NCBI GenBank assembly: GCA_002281855.1
Contig: NCHQ01000025.1
Location: 31,275-95,274 of the forward strand
Origin: Rhodospirillales bacterium 24-66-33
GTDB lineage: Bacteria > Pseudomonadota > Alphaproteobacteria > Reyranellales > Reyranellaceae
DNA: 64,000 nucleotides
Direction: 5' to 3'
This document shows, one piece after another, positions 10,563 through 20,277 of the stretch; the first letter of the stretch is position 1, and every line of letters begins with the position of its first letter. Both the position numbers and the translations under genes were made by a program. The notes beneath the pieces are model-generated. The model was not told where the DNA came from, did no database searches, and saw nothing but the letters and a program-made list of their open reading frames with translations.

Positions 10563-11990
10563 CTACGCCCTCGTCAGCCGGCTCCGGTCCAGTTCGACCT
10601 GCTTGACGTCGTAGGCCAGCAGCGACTGCCAGTGTCGCTGCAGGTCGCCGGCGAACAGGCCGCGCGTCACGCCCGCCGCCACCTTCGGCACGGCCGCGGT
10701 CATGGCGTTGATGCTGCTGCCCGACGGGCCGAAGCTAAGGGTCGCGCCGATGCCGAAGACATGGATGTCGGTCAGCCACGGCGCCTCGCCCGGCACGCGC
10801 TCGAGCAGGCAATAATCGGGACCGAGATAGGGATAGGCCGCGAGCAGCGGATCCTCTTCGCCGGGCGGCGGCGTGTAGCGATCCCGCCACAGCGCGATCT
10901 TGTCGGCGAACGAGGCGAGCTCCGGCCGCTGCGCCACGTCCTGGCGGATGCCGGTGCCGCAGATCGCATAGTCGGCATGGAACGGCCCGCGGGGCGTGTC
11001 GATGCGGATGCGGTCGCCTTCCATGCGGGCATCGGTCCAGGGCCGATCGACCTGCATCGTGAAGTCCGGAAAGGCGATGACCCGCTTGTAGGTGTCGGTC
11101 GGAAAGCCTTCGCGGGCGCCCAGGATGTTGCCCATGATCCGCCAGCGCCATTCGTCCGGCATCTCGCCGATATGCTTCAGGAAGCCCGCGAAGGTCAGCC
11201 AGCGATAGCGCTGCACCACCGACGGCTCGGCGCGGCGGCAGAAAAGATGCACCGTGGCGCCGTGCTCCAGCGCCACGGCAGCATTGTCCATGGCCGAGGC
11301 CCCGGCGCCCAATACCGCGACGGTGCGGCCGCGCAGGCGCTCAAAGTCGATCATTTCGCAGGAGTGGGCGCGGCGATCCTTCGGAAGCGCGCGCACGAAA
11401 TCGGGCATCCACCATTCGCCCGTGCCGTCCTGGCCGGTCGCCAGCACCAGCTTGCGGGCAGCCAGGACCTCGCCCGTCGACAGGGTCACCAGCAGGCAGC
11501 TTCCGCCATCGTCGAGCCGGCCGGGCGCAATCGCCGTCGCGGCCACGTCGTTGCGCACGGGAATGTCGAGCACGCGACGATACCATTGCAGGTAATCATG
11601 CCAGGCCTTGCTCGGAATGAGGTGCAGGCCGGCAAAGCTGCCCGGACCCTTGAGCGCATCGAACCAGGCCTCGAAGGTGAGGCTGGGCATGCCGAGGTCG
11701 GGACCGGTCTGGTCCTTGGGGCTGCGCAAGGTCGGCATGCGCGCGAAGGTGACCCACGGCCCTTCCCGGCCGGCCGGCGCGCGATCGATCAGCAGGATGT
11801 TGCGCACGCGGTCGCGCATCAGCGCAAAGCCGATGCAGAGGCCCGACTGTCCCGCGCCGACGATCAGAACGTCGAGCGCCGGCTTGCCCTCATACAGGCG
11901 CGGCACCATCCAGTCCGTGCGCGGATGCGCCGTCATCTCGAGGTCCCGTTTCACGCGGGCTTCGAGGGAAGAGAGATCGCCTGCGGTCAT
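10563..11990 (-). CDS. FAD/NAD(P)-dependent monooxygenase
   Basis: Flavin-containing monooxygenase-like oxidoreductase of 475 aa. Two Rossmann fingerprints are visible: GAGQSGLC near residue 46 for FAD and VLGAGASAMDNAA near residue 227 for NADPH. There is no signal peptide, so it is probably cytosolic. The gene starts 4 bases after the stop of the ABC ATPase gene and is the last member of the leftward operon that begins with the binding protein at 17162. It probably hydroxylates or oxidises the imported compound; Baeyer-Villiger or N-hydroxylating activity is possible. Substrate is not readable from the sequence. Confidence 0.82.
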   Translation of the reverse strand: MTAGDLSSLEARVKRDLEMTAHPRTDWMVPRLYEGKPALDVLIVGAGQSGLCIGFALMRDRVRNILLIDRAPAGREGPWVTFARMPTLRSPKDQTGPDLGMPSLTFEAWFDALKGPGSFAGLHLIPSKAWHDYLQWYRRVLDIPVRNDVAATAIAPGRLDDGGSCLLVTLSTGEVLAARKLVLATGQDGTGEWWMPDFVRALPKDRRAHSCEMIDFERLRGRTVAVLGAGASAMDNAAVALEHGATVHLFCRRAEPSVVQRYRWLTFAGFLKHIGEMPDEWRWRIMGNILGAREGFPTDTYKRVIAFPDFTMQVDRPWTDARMEGDRIRIDTPRGPFHADYAICGTGIRQDVAQRPELASFADKIALWRDRYTPPPGEEDPLLAAYPYLGPDYCLLERVPGEAPWLTDIHVFGIGATLSFGPSGSSINAMTAAVPKVAAGVTRGLFAGDLQRHWQSLLAYDVKQVELDRSRLTRA

Positions 11991-11994
11991 GACC

Positions 11995-13665
11995 TCACGC
12001 CGTCTTCAATAGCTCTGTACGCTGCGGATCGAAATACGGCACGGCCTCGAGCAACGTGCGCGTATAGTCCGCCTGGGGCCGCTGGAAGACCTGCTGGCTG
12101 CGTCCCGCCTCCACGACCCGTCCGGCCTGCAGCACGACGAGATCGTCGCACAGCATGCGCACGACGTTGAGGTCATGGCTGACGAACAGCAGGCCGATCC
12201 CGTCCTCGCGGCGCAGGCGGTCGAGCAGCTGCAGGATCACCGCCTGGACCGACACGTCGAGCGCCGCCGTCGGCTCGTCCAGCACCAGCAGACGGGGGCG
12301 CGGCGCGACGGCGCGCGCGATGCCGACCCGCGCCTTCTGGCCTCCGGAAAGCTGGTGCGGGAAGCGCTGCAACAGATCCATCGGCAGACCGGCGCGCGCG
12401 GCCGCCTCACGGACGCGCGTCTGCAGCGCCGCCCCGTCGCGCAGGCCTTCGAGCCGGCGCAGCGGATAGGCGATGCTGTCGAACGCCGTATGCCGCGGGT
12501 TGAGGCTGTCGTTGGGATCCTGGAACACGATCTGGATGTCCCGGCGGCGCGGCGACTGATGGAATTCGCGCGCCGGTACGCGGGCGATCGATTCGCCGTC
12601 GAACACGATGTCGCCGTCGTCCGGATCGATCAGCCGGCAGATCAGGCGCGAGAGTGTGCTCTTGCCCGACCCCGATTCGCCGACCAGCCCCAGCGCGCCG
12701 CCCTGCGGGATCTTGAACGAGACATCGTCCACCGCGCGGGTCGGCCCGCCGAACGACTTCACCACATTCACGAGTTCGAGGAGCGGCGGCGTGCCCGGCC
12801 CGTGCTCGCGCGGCACCGTGACGACCGGCGCCGCGTCACGCGCCAGACCTGGTGGCGCCAGGTCGGCCAGGGTCGACCGCCGCGTCGGCGACGCCGCCAC
12901 CAGCCGCCTGGTGTAGGGATGGGCGGGCGCCTCGAACAGCGCCACAGTCTCGCCCTGCTCGACCACGCGACCCGACTCCATCACCGCGATGCGATCGCAC
13001 CAGCGCGCGGCCAGCCCGAGATCGTGGGTGATCAGGATCATGGCCATGCCGCGCTCCGCCTTGATGCGGGCCAGCAGCTCCATCACCGTCTGCTGCGTCG
13101 TGACATCGAGGCCCGTCGTCGGCTCGTCGGCGATCAGCAGGACGGGCTCGCACGCAATGGCCATGGCGATCATGACCCTCTGGCACATGCCACCCGACAG
13201 TTCGTGCGGATAGGCGCCGAGCCTTGCCTCGGGATCGCGGATCAGCACGGCGCGCAGCAGGTCGAGCGCCTGCGCCCGCGCATTGGCGCGCGACAGCCGG
13301 CCGTGCGCCGCCAGCACGTCGACGATCTGTTGCTCCACAGTGCGGATCGGATTCAGCGCCGCGCGCGGGTTCTGGAAGATCATCGACAGGGCCGAGCCGC
13401 GCAGCCGCCGCAGATCGGCGTGCCCGGCATGGGTGATGTCGCGGCCCTCGAAGAGCACGCGTCCGCCCGTGATCTTGCCCGCCCGGTCGAGCAGCCGCAT
13501 GACGGCAAGCGAGGTCACGGACTTGCCCGAGCCGCTCTCGCCCACGACGCCCAGCGTCTCGCCCGCCGCCAGCGCGATATCGATCCCGTGCAGCGCGGTG
13601 ACGGTGCCGTGGCGGGTCGAGAAGGCAACCTGCAGGTTCTCGACCTGCAGCAGCTGCGCGGTCAT
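11995..13665 (-). CDS. ABC importer ATPase with two fused nucleotide-binding domains (Opp/Dpp type)
   Basis: Energises a peptide/nickel/opine-type importer. The 556-aa protein is a tandem fusion equivalent to DppD plus DppF. Domain 1 has Walker A GESGSGKS (42-49), signature LSGGM and Walker B LLIADEPTTGLD. Domain 2 has GESGSGKS, signature LSGGQ and LLVLDEPTAALD. The start MTAQLLQVEN at 13663-13665 overlaps the stop of the upstream permease by 4 bases, although the frame is open much further. The domain-1 signature has Met in place of the usual Gln. Genes for two permeases and a binding protein precede it. Confidence 0.92.
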   Translation of the reverse strand: MTAQLLQVENLQVAFSTRHGTVTALHGIDIALAAGETLGVVGESGSGKSVTSLAVMRLLDRAGKITGGRVLFEGRDITHAGHADLRRLRGSALSMIFQNPRAALNPIRTVEQQIVDVLAAHGRLSRANARAQALDLLRAVLIRDPEARLGAYPHELSGGMCQRVMIAMAIACEPVLLIADEPTTGLDVTTQQTVMELLARIKAERGMAMILITHDLGLAARWCDRIAVMESGRVVEQGETVALFEAPAHPYTRRLVAASPTRRSTLADLAPPGLARDAAPVVTVPREHGPGTPPLLELVNVVKSFGGPTRAVDDVSFKIPQGGALGLVGESGSGKSTLSRLICRLIDPDDGDIVFDGESIARVPAREFHQSPRRRDIQIVFQDPNDSLNPRHTAFDSIAYPLRRLEGLRDGAALQTRVREAAARAGLPMDLLQRFPHQLSGGQKARVGIARAVAPRPRLLVLDEPTAALDVSVQAVILQLLDRLRREDGIGLLFVSHDLNVVRMLCDDLVVLQAGRVVEAGRSQQVFQRPQADYTRTLLEAVPYFDPQRTELLKTA

Positions 13666-14528
13666 GTGCGCATCCGCGGGTCGAGAATGTCGCGCAGCCC
13701 GTCGCCCAGCAGGTTGAAGCACAGAACCGTCAGCATCAGGGCGAGGCCCGGCATCGCGACCAGCCACCACTTGCCGGTGGTGATGAAGCGCGCGCCTTCG
13801 GCGACCATGATTCCCCATTCCGGCGTCGGCGCCGTGACGCCCAGCCCGATGAAGGAGAGGCCGGCCGCGTTCAGGATCGCCCAGCCGAGGTTGAGCGAGA
13901 TCTGCACCGCCATGGCCGGCAGGACGTTGGGCAGCAGGACGCGCAGCACGACCGAGAGATGGCTGTCGCCGCAGGCCCGCGCCGCCTCGACCCAGCCGGC
14001 GTTGCGCCGCACGTTCACCTCGGCGCGCGCGAAGCGGATGTAGAAAGGCAGGTTGATGACCGCAGTGGCGATAACGATGTTCTCGACGCGATTGCCGAGT
14101 GCTGCCACCAGGGCCATCGCCAGGACGAACAGGGGAAAGGCCATCAGCACGTCGACGAAGCGGCCGACCCAGCGGTCGAGCCGCCCGCCGCGATAGCCGC
14201 AGAAGCCGCCGATGACGGCGCCCGCGACGAACGACAGGCTGACGGCCGAGACCGCGATCATCAGGTCGATGCGCGCCGCCCAGATGATGCGGCTCAGGAT
14301 GTCGCGGCCGAGCTGGTCGGTGCCGGCGAGGTGCGCCCACGAGGGCGGCTGCAGGGCCTGCGGCACGTTGGAGGCGACGGGATCGTAGGGCGCCAGGACG
14401 GGGGCGAGGATCGCGATCAGCACCAGCATCAGCGTTCCCGTCGCCGCCAGCGCCGTGACCGGGTTCGAGCGGAGCACATAGGCGATGTGGCGGCCGGTCG
14501 AGGAGGAATTGAGGGCGAGATCACTCAT
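13662..14528 (-). CDS. ABC importer permease, DppC type
   Basis: Inner-membrane subunit of the importer, 288 aa. The N-terminal cytosolic tail and first helix (ALAATGTLMLVLIAILAPVLAPYDP) are typical of DppC/OppC. GTDQLGRDILSRIIWAARIDL follows, and the EAARACGDSHLSVVLRVLLPN loop is the EAA motif that docks on the ATPase. About six membrane segments are apparent. Start and stop each overlap their neighbours by 4 bases. The gene acts with the DppB-type permease upstream. Confidence 0.92.
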   Translation of the reverse strand: MSDLALNSSSTGRHIAYVLRSNPVTALAATGTLMLVLIAILAPVLAPYDPVASNVPQALQPPSWAHLAGTDQLGRDILSRIIWAARIDLMIAVSAVSLSFVAGAVIGGFCGYRGGRLDRWVGRFVDVLMAFPLFVLAMALVAALGNRVENIVIATAVINLPFYIRFARAEVNVRRNAGWVEAARACGDSHLSVVLRVLLPNVLPAMAVQISLNLGWAILNAAGLSFIGLGVTAPTPEWGIMVAEGARFITTGKWWLVAMPGLALMLTVLCFNLLGDGLRDILDPRMRT

Positions 14529-15550
14529 GCGACCGAGACCCGCGGGTCGGCGATGCCGTAGAGCACGTCGATCGTGACGTTCACCATCACGAAGATCATC
14601 GCCATCAGCAGCACGAAGGCCTGTACCGGCGCGTAGTCGGAAGCGAGGAGCGCATCGAGCGCATAGGAGGCGACGCCGGGCCAGGAGAAGACCTTCTCCA
14701 CCAGAACGTTGGCCCCCAGCATGGTCGAGAACACGATGCCGGTGATGGTCAGCACCGGCAGCAGCGCGTTGCGCAGCGCATAGGCCACGATGATGCGCAG
14801 CCGCGACAGGCCCATCGCGTGGGCGGTGCGGATGAAGTCGCTGCCCAGCACCGCCAGCATCGAGGCCCGCGTCATGCGCGCGAGCGGCGCCAGCACGAAC
14901 AGCGCCATGGTGCAGGCCGGCAGCAGGAGCTGCGAGAAGGCGGCCCACCACCCTTCCCAATCGCCCTTGAGCGCGAAGTCGATCAGGAAGAAGCCGGTGA
15001 TGTCGGGCGGGGCCGAGGCGAAGATGTCGATTCGGCCGGTGGGATCGGGCGCCCAGCCCAGCAGGTAGTAGAAGGCATAGATCAGCAGAAGGCCCGAGAC
15101 GAAGGTCGGCACGCAGACCCCCAGCGTGCACAGCATGCGCACGATATGGTCGATCGCCGTGCCCGGCCGCAGCGCGGCGGCCACGCCGAGCGGAATGGAG
15201 AACAGCAGCGCGATGAACAGCGCCGTGCAGGTGAGTTCGAGCGAGGCCGGCAGGCGGCGCGTCATGTCCACCACGACCGGTTGCCCGGTGGTCATCGAGC
15301 GGCCGAGATTGCCGGTAGCGACCTCTCCCAGATAGCGCACGAGCTGGACGGGGATGGGACGATCGAGGCCCATGCTCCGGCGCAGCTCCTCGATCTCCTC
15401 CTTGCCGGCCGAGGGGCCGGAGGAGAAGAATACCGCCGGGTCACCCGGCAGCACGCGCATCAGCACGAACGTGACCACCACCACGCCGAACAAGGCCGGG
15501 ATCGACGCCAGCAGGCGTCGACCGACCCGGCGCAGGATCCCCGCCAGCAT
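14525..15550 (-). CDS. ABC importer permease, DppB type
   Basis: Inner-membrane subunit of 341 aa that pairs with the DppC-type permease. The N-terminus has a helix followed by LRVLPGDPAVFF, the usual DppB entry motif. About six helices follow, with the EAA-like segment FIRTAHAMGLSRLRIIVAYALRN and the downstream VFSWPGVASYALDALLASDY block. It begins 4 bases after the binding-protein gene and overlaps the next gene by 4 bases, confirming one operon. Confidence 0.92.
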   Translation of the reverse strand: MLAGILRRVGRRLLASIPALFGVVVVTFVLMRVLPGDPAVFFSSGPSAGKEEIEELRRSMGLDRPIPVQLVRYLGEVATGNLGRSMTTGQPVVVDMTRRLPASLELTCTALFIALLFSIPLGVAAALRPGTAIDHIVRMLCTLGVCVPTFVSGLLLIYAFYYLLGWAPDPTGRIDIFASAPPDITGFFLIDFALKGDWEGWWAAFSQLLLPACTMALFVLAPLARMTRASMLAVLGSDFIRTAHAMGLSRLRIIVAYALRNALLPVLTITGIVFSTMLGANVLVEKVFSWPGVASYALDALLASDYAPVQAFVLLMAMIFVMVNVTIDVLYGIADPRVSVA

Positions 15551-15554
15551 GGCG

Positions 15555-17162
15555 CTAGACCCGTTTGAGGTCGCGGAAGTCGGCCTGGCGGTAGAACTGG
15601 TAGGTGTAGCCGTCGACCGACTTGGCCATCACGGCGTCATGGTTGGGCTGCCACAGCATGATCAACGGCGTCTCGGCGTTGAACAGCTCGATCATCTGCT
15701 TGCAGCCTTCCTCGTACTTCGCCTTGTCGGTCTGATAGCGGGCGTCGAGCGTCAGATCCTCCATCTTCTTGCTCTTGAAGCTCGCGAAGTTCCAACGCTG
15801 GTCGCGCGTGAAGTAGAGATAGAAGAAGTAATAGGTGTAGGGCAGCCAGGCGGTCGCGCCATCGGTGAAGAGCGGCATCTTCTTCTCCGACTCAAGCGTG
15901 TTGAACTCGGCGTCGGGCTTCTTCTGGATCTCGACCTGGATGCCGATCTTGCCCAGCGACTCCTTGACCAGCGCCGCCATCGGCTCCGCGGTCGCCGTCT
16001 GGCCGGCGGTGAAGGCGAAGGTCGTGGAAAAGCCGTTGGGATGGCCGGCCTCGGCCAGCAGGGCCTTGGCTTTCGCCAGATCGGTCTTGTTGGGAATCGC
16101 CTGCGGGAAGCTCGCATCCGGCGGCACGGTGGCCCAGGTGCCGCCGTAGAGCTTGGTGCCGCGGCTGAAGATCGCCGCCTTGAACATGTCCTCGTAGGGC
16201 AGCGCCATGGCAACGGCCTGGCGCACCTTGAGATTGTCGAACGGCGCCATCTGCGTGTTCATCGAGATGTGCGTGAAGCCGTTGGTCTGCGGGATCGACA
16301 CGACCTTGGACTTGGCGGACTTCTCGATGGTCGGCAGGTCGCTGGCCGCCAGGTCGATCGCGAGATCGGCATCGCCGCGCTCGATGAGATTGGCGCGGGT
16401 CGCCGGTTCCGGCACGGTCTGGATGATGATGCGCTTGAAGGATGGGAGCGCGCCACCGGCGCCGCCGACCCACTTTTCGTTACGGCGCAGCACGGTGCTC
16501 TCACCAGGCTTGTGGCTGTCGATGATATAGGCGCCGCTGGCCGCCGTGTTCGTCTTCATCCACTCCATCGCCCACGGATCGTCGGCGGTGGCGTGTTTCT
16601 TGGCCAGCTTGCTGTTGATCATGATGGCGTAACAGACGCACAGGTTCGCCAGGGCCAGCCGGTCGGGCTTGTCGAGCGTCACCGTCACCGTCTGCGGATC
16701 GACGATCTTGAACTGGCTTGCGTTGGTCAGCGAGCCGGTCGTGAACTGCGGCGCCGCGAGCGACTTCGCCGTGACGTGCCTGTCCAGCGACCACTTCACG
16801 TCCTCTGCCGTCACCGGCGTGCCGTCGTGCCAGGTCGCGTCCGGGCGCAGGGTGATGGTTATGACCTTGCTGTCGGGGCTGATGCTGTAGGATTTGGCCA
16901 GCTCGCCGCGGATCGTATCGGGATCGAATGCCCAATTGTCGCCCACCTTCTTGCGGCCGAAGCTGAACAGGCGGTCATAGACGTTCATGCTCAAGCCGAA
17001 CGCCTCGCGCGTGGCGCCGGGCATCGTCGTGTCGAGCGTGTTGATGGTCGCGCCGGTCACGTATCTCAGGGTCTCGGCACGGGACTGTGCCGATGCCGGC
17101 CACGCGCCGCCCGCCATAAACGCTGCACCCGCCGCACCTTGCAGAAGAACTCGCCGCTTCAT
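15555..17162 (-). CDS. ABC importer substrate-binding protein, family 5
   Basis: Periplasmic receptor of the importer, 535 aa. The chosen start MKRRVLLQGAAGAAF at 17160-17162 gives an export signal with an RR pair and a cleavage site after PASAQS, possibly Tat-dependent; the frame is open upstream but that part is not signal-like. The mature region has the SBP_bac_5 features: an N-terminal GELAKSYSISPDSKVITITL, RPDATWHDGTPVTAEDVKWSL, and KVRQAVAMALPYEDMFKA. It is the first gene of the operon and so likely carries the promoter upstream. Ligand is probably a peptide-like or N-carbamoyl compound, by context only. Confidence 0.92.
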   Translation of the reverse strand: MKRRVLLQGAAGAAFMAGGAWPASAQSRAETLRYVTGATINTLDTTMPGATREAFGLSMNVYDRLFSFGRKKVGDNWAFDPDTIRGELAKSYSISPDSKVITITLRPDATWHDGTPVTAEDVKWSLDRHVTAKSLAAPQFTTGSLTNASQFKIVDPQTVTVTLDKPDRLALANLCVCYAIMINSKLAKKHATADDPWAMEWMKTNTAASGAYIIDSHKPGESTVLRRNEKWVGGAGGALPSFKRIIIQTVPEPATRANLIERGDADLAIDLAASDLPTIEKSAKSKVVSIPQTNGFTHISMNTQMAPFDNLKVRQAVAMALPYEDMFKAAIFSRGTKLYGGTWATVPPDASFPQAIPNKTDLAKAKALLAEAGHPNGFSTTFAFTAGQTATAEPMAALVKESLGKIGIQVEIQKKPDAEFNTLESEKKMPLFTDGATAWLPYTYYFFYLYFTRDQRWNFASFKSKKMEDLTLDARYQTDKAKYEEGCKQMIELFNAETPLIMLWQPNHDAVMAKSVDGYTYQFYRQADFRDLKRV

Positions 17163-17349
17163 GTCGCCACCATTCGCCGGATGAAAGGACGCCGTCCGCC
17201 GTCTTCGTGTCACCACCGCCAACGCCCGAGACGCTGCGGCGACGACTGCACCCCCATGCACAAGCCCGTTGCTACGGGCCGCGAAACGCGAACAGTCTTT
17301 GCAAGATCGACGCAAAAGCCATGCCACGGATCCGATGCCCATTCGTCTC

Positions 17350-17370
17350 CTCCCCCGTAAGGCGGGGGAG
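17350..17370. terminator. Hairpin downstream of the amidohydrolase gene
   Basis: CTCCCCCG and CGGGGGAG form a perfect 8-bp GC stem around a 5-base loop (TAAGG). It lies 9 bases past the stop of the leftward hydrolase gene (17380), where a terminator is expected. There is no uridine run on either strand, so factor-independent termination is uncertain; similar G/C-run hairpins occur as repeats in related genomes. Confidence 0.4.
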
Positions 17371-17379
17371 AAGGAGGAG

Positions 17380-18618
17380 TTAGCGGTTCGCCCGGGTGAC
17401 GGCGGCGTTCAGCAGGAGGTTGGCGCCGGGCACCGAGCGCGTCAGGTCGATGGCTTCATTGACGTTGTGGCTGATGCCGTCGAAGCAGGGCGTGAAGATC
17501 ATCGCGGTGGGTGCCATCGTGGCCACCGCATAGGCATCGTGGCCGGCCTGGCTGCGCATCTCGCGATACGGCATGCCGAGCTCGTCGGCGGTCGACTTCA
17601 GCAACTCGATACATTCCGGCGCGAACAGCTCACTGCCCCAGCTCCAACCCTCGGCGACCTCGATCTCGACATTGGCCTTCTTCGCCGCGTCAGCAATCGC
17701 GGCATCGACCTCGGCGCGCATCGCCTTGAAGCGGCCGGCATCGATGTGGCGGAAGTCGATGGTGAGCTTGACCTGCTCGGCATAGGTGCCGGCGAGGTTC
17801 GGGAAGCTCTCGATGCGCGTCGTCGTCGTGCGGCCCTCGTCGGCGGCATAGGCGAGGCCGATGTCGTTGACGGCGGCGATGACGTAGCCCGCGCCGACCA
17901 GCGCATTGCGCCGCTGCGCCATCGGCGTGCCGCCGGCATGCCCGGTATCGCCGTTGATCGTGAGCCGCAGCGCCTGGGTCTTGTAGCCGCCGACCACGAT
18001 ACCGATGTCGCAGCCCTCGCGATCCAGCACCGGCGCCTGCTCGATGTGCAGCTCAAGATAGGAATCGAATTCGCGACCGACCGGCGCGGAGCCGGCATAG
18101 CCGATCTCGTCGAGCGCCTGCTCGACCGTGATACCGGCATCGTCGGTGGTGGCCAGCACGCTCTCGAGGGTTATCACCTTGGCGAAGGCCATCGATCCCA
18201 TCATCGGCGGGTTGAAGCGCGCCCCCTCCTCGTTGGTCCAGCAGATGACTTCTATGCCACGCTTGGTCTGCAGGCCGCGATCGTTCAGCGTCCGCACGAT
18301 TTCGAGGCCGCACAGCACGCCCAGGATGCCGTCGTAGCGGCCGCCGCAGATCTGGGTGTCGAGATGGCTGCCGATGGCGACCGGCGGCAGCGACGGGTCG
18401 GTGCCGGGGCGCCGCGCGAAGATGTTGCCGAGCCGGTCGATCTCGACGGTGCAGCCCGCCGCCTTCGCCCAGTCGACGAACAGGTCGCGCATCTGCTTGT
18501 CCTCGGCCGACAGCGCGAGGCGGCGCAGACCGACGTCGCGGAAGCGTCCGATCTCCGCCGACCGTTCGAGACTCTCCCACAGACGCTCGGGATTGACCTC
18601 CAGGACGTTTGCGACCAT
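17380..18618 (-). CDS. Zn-dependent N-carbamoyl-amino-acid hydrolase / allantoate amidohydrolase family
   Basis: M20/peptidase-T-like amidase of 412 aa that removes a carbamoyl group from N-carbamoyl amino acids, or acts on ureidoglycolate or allantoate. Dinuclear zinc ligands are visible in GSHLDTQICGGRYDGILG (His, Asp) and WTNEEGARF (Glu), then LELHIEQAPVL (His) and a C-terminal ISHNVNEAI (His). The dimer/substrate segment GDTGHAGGTPMAQRRNA is also present. It lies upstream of the ABC importer operon on the same strand, 217 bp away, and near hyuAB; together they could carry out hydantoin uptake, ring opening and decarbamoylation. The exact substrate is not fixed by sequence. Confidence 0.88.
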   Translation of the reverse strand: MVANVLEVNPERLWESLERSAEIGRFRDVGLRRLALSAEDKQMRDLFVDWAKAAGCTVEIDRLGNIFARRPGTDPSLPPVAIGSHLDTQICGGRYDGILGVLCGLEIVRTLNDRGLQTKRGIEVICWTNEEGARFNPPMMGSMAFAKVITLESVLATTDDAGITVEQALDEIGYAGSAPVGREFDSYLELHIEQAPVLDREGCDIGIVVGGYKTQALRLTINGDTGHAGGTPMAQRRNALVGAGYVIAAVNDIGLAYAADEGRTTTTRIESFPNLAGTYAEQVKLTIDFRHIDAGRFKAMRAEVDAAIADAAKKANVEIEVAEGWSWGSELFAPECIELLKSTADELGMPYREMRSQAGHDAYAVATMAPTAMIFTPCFDGISHNVNEAIDLTRSVPGANLLLNAAVTRANR

Positions 18619-18705
18619 GCGGCGCTCCTTTTGCGTGCGGCTTTCTGAACGGGCGGTGGCATTCTAACCAAGAAGCGTGCCAGCCAGCGAAAGCGACGAG
18701 AGATC

Positions 18706-20277
18706 ATGGACGACGATTACGACTACATCATCATCGGCGGCGGCTCGGCCGGCGCGACCCTCGCCGCGCGGCTGAGCGAGGATCCGGCGATCCGGGTGCT
18801 GCTGCTCGAAGCCGGCCGCGATTTCCGCACCGCCGAGACGCCGCACCATCTGCGCATTCCCAATCCGCTGCGCGCGATCGGCGACGACAATTACCGCTAC
18901 CCCAAGCTGCTGGCGCGGCGCACCGAGCGCCAGGAACCCAAGCTGCTATGGCGCGGGCGGGCGATCGGCGGCAGCTCGACCATCAACGGCCAGATCGCCA
19001 TCCGCGGCATCCCCGAGGATTTCGCCGACTGGGCGTCGATGGGGGCCACCGGCTGGGACTGGGAGGCCTGCCTGCCGTATTTCCGCAAGCTCGAAACCGA
19101 CCTGGATTTCGGCGATGCGCCCTATCACGGCAAGGACGGCCCGCTGCCGGTCTATCGCGCACCAATCGATCAATGGGGCACCGTCGATCGCGCGCTGCGA
19201 GAAGCCGCGCTGGGCCTCGGTTATCCCTGGTGCGATGACCACAATGCGCCGACCGGCAGCGGCGTCGGACCCTACGCGATCAACAGCCGCGAGGGACTGC
19301 GCATCTCGACCAATGACGGCTATCTCGAGCCGGCGCGTGGCCGCGCGAACCTGACGATCGTCGGCGAGGCGGTCGTCGACACGCTGCAGTTCGAGGGCAA
19401 CCGGCCGCACGTCAGCGGCGTCCGCGTGCAGGTCGGTGGCGAAGCGCGGCACGTCCGGGCACGGCGCGAGGTCATCCTGTCGGCCGGTGCGATCCATTCG
19501 CCGGCGATCCTGCAACGCTCCGGCATCGGCCCGCGCGACTGGCTGGGCGCCCTGGGGATCGAGGTCGTGGCCGACCGGCCGGTCGGCAAGCACCTGCTCG
19601 ATCATCCAATCCTCGGCTTGATGCTCGAACTCCGCGACGATGCGCGGGTGAGCACCTTGATGCATCGCCACACCAACTGCTGCCTGCGCTATTCTTCTGA
19701 GCTGGCAGGCGCGGGCGTCAACGACATGATCATGATCGCCGGCAATCTGCGGCCGGAGGAGGATGGCGGCACGGCGCGCGCGCGCCTCGCCGTTTCCGCC
19801 TTCGAGGCCTTCAGCGAAGGCACGGTCCGCATCACCACGCGCGACGCAGGCATCGACCCGCAGGTCGACGAGCGCATGCTGTCGGACGAGAGCGATCTCG
19901 TACGCATGCGCGACGGCGTGCAGCGGATGCGCGACCTCTGCCGGCAGCCCGCCTTCAAGGCGATCTCGACGCGGGTCGAGTACGGCACAACGGGACGTTC
20001 GATCGAAGACCCGTTCGAGGCCGAGGCAATGGACGACTGGATGTTCGCCGAATGCTCCGACGCCCAGCATGCCAGCGGCACGTGCCGCATGGGCGCGGCG
20101 GACGATCCCCTCTCGGTCGTCGACTCGGAATGCCGCGTGATCGGCTGTTCGGGACTGCGCGTGATCGACGCGTCGATCATGCCGACGGTGGTGCGCGCCA
20201 ACACGCATTTCACGACGGTCATGATCGCGGAGAAGATGGCGGACGCGCTGAAACGCTCTCGTCCGCGCAATGCCTAG
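18706..20277 (+). CDS. GMC-family FAD oxidoreductase
   Basis: Glucose-methanol-choline-type alcohol dehydrogenase/oxidase, 523 aa. The FAD fingerprint YIIIGGGSAGATLAARLSED starts at residue 7, followed by GRAIGGSSTINGQ (GMC signature 1) and ILSAGAIHSPAILQRSGIG (signature 2). Active-site positions are in QHASGTCRMG and NTHFTTVMIAEK. The second position is His, where choline-dehydrogenase-like relatives have Asn. It diverges from the hydrolase gene across 87 bp and shares a CTAG with the stop of the next, convergent gene. Substrate unknown. Confidence 0.9.
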   Translation: MDDDYDYIIIGGGSAGATLAARLSEDPAIRVLLLEAGRDFRTAETPHHLRIPNPLRAIGDDNYRYPKLLARRTERQEPKLLWRGRAIGGSSTINGQIAIRGIPEDFADWASMGATGWDWEACLPYFRKLETDLDFGDAPYHGKDGPLPVYRAPIDQWGTVDRALREAALGLGYPWCDDHNAPTGSGVGPYAINSREGLRISTNDGYLEPARGRANLTIVGEAVVDTLQFEGNRPHVSGVRVQVGGEARHVRARREVILSAGAIHSPAILQRSGIGPRDWLGALGIEVVADRPVGKHLLDHPILGLMLELRDDARVSTLMHRHTNCCLRYSSELAGAGVNDMIMIAGNLRPEEDGGTARARLAVSAFEAFSEGTVRITTRDAGIDPQVDERMLSDESDLVRMRDGVQRMRDLCRQPAFKAISTRVEYGTTGRSIEDPFEAEAMDDWMFAECSDAQHASGTCRMGAADDPLSVVDSECRVIGCSGLRVIDASIMPTVVRANTHFTTVMIAEKMADALKRSRPRNA

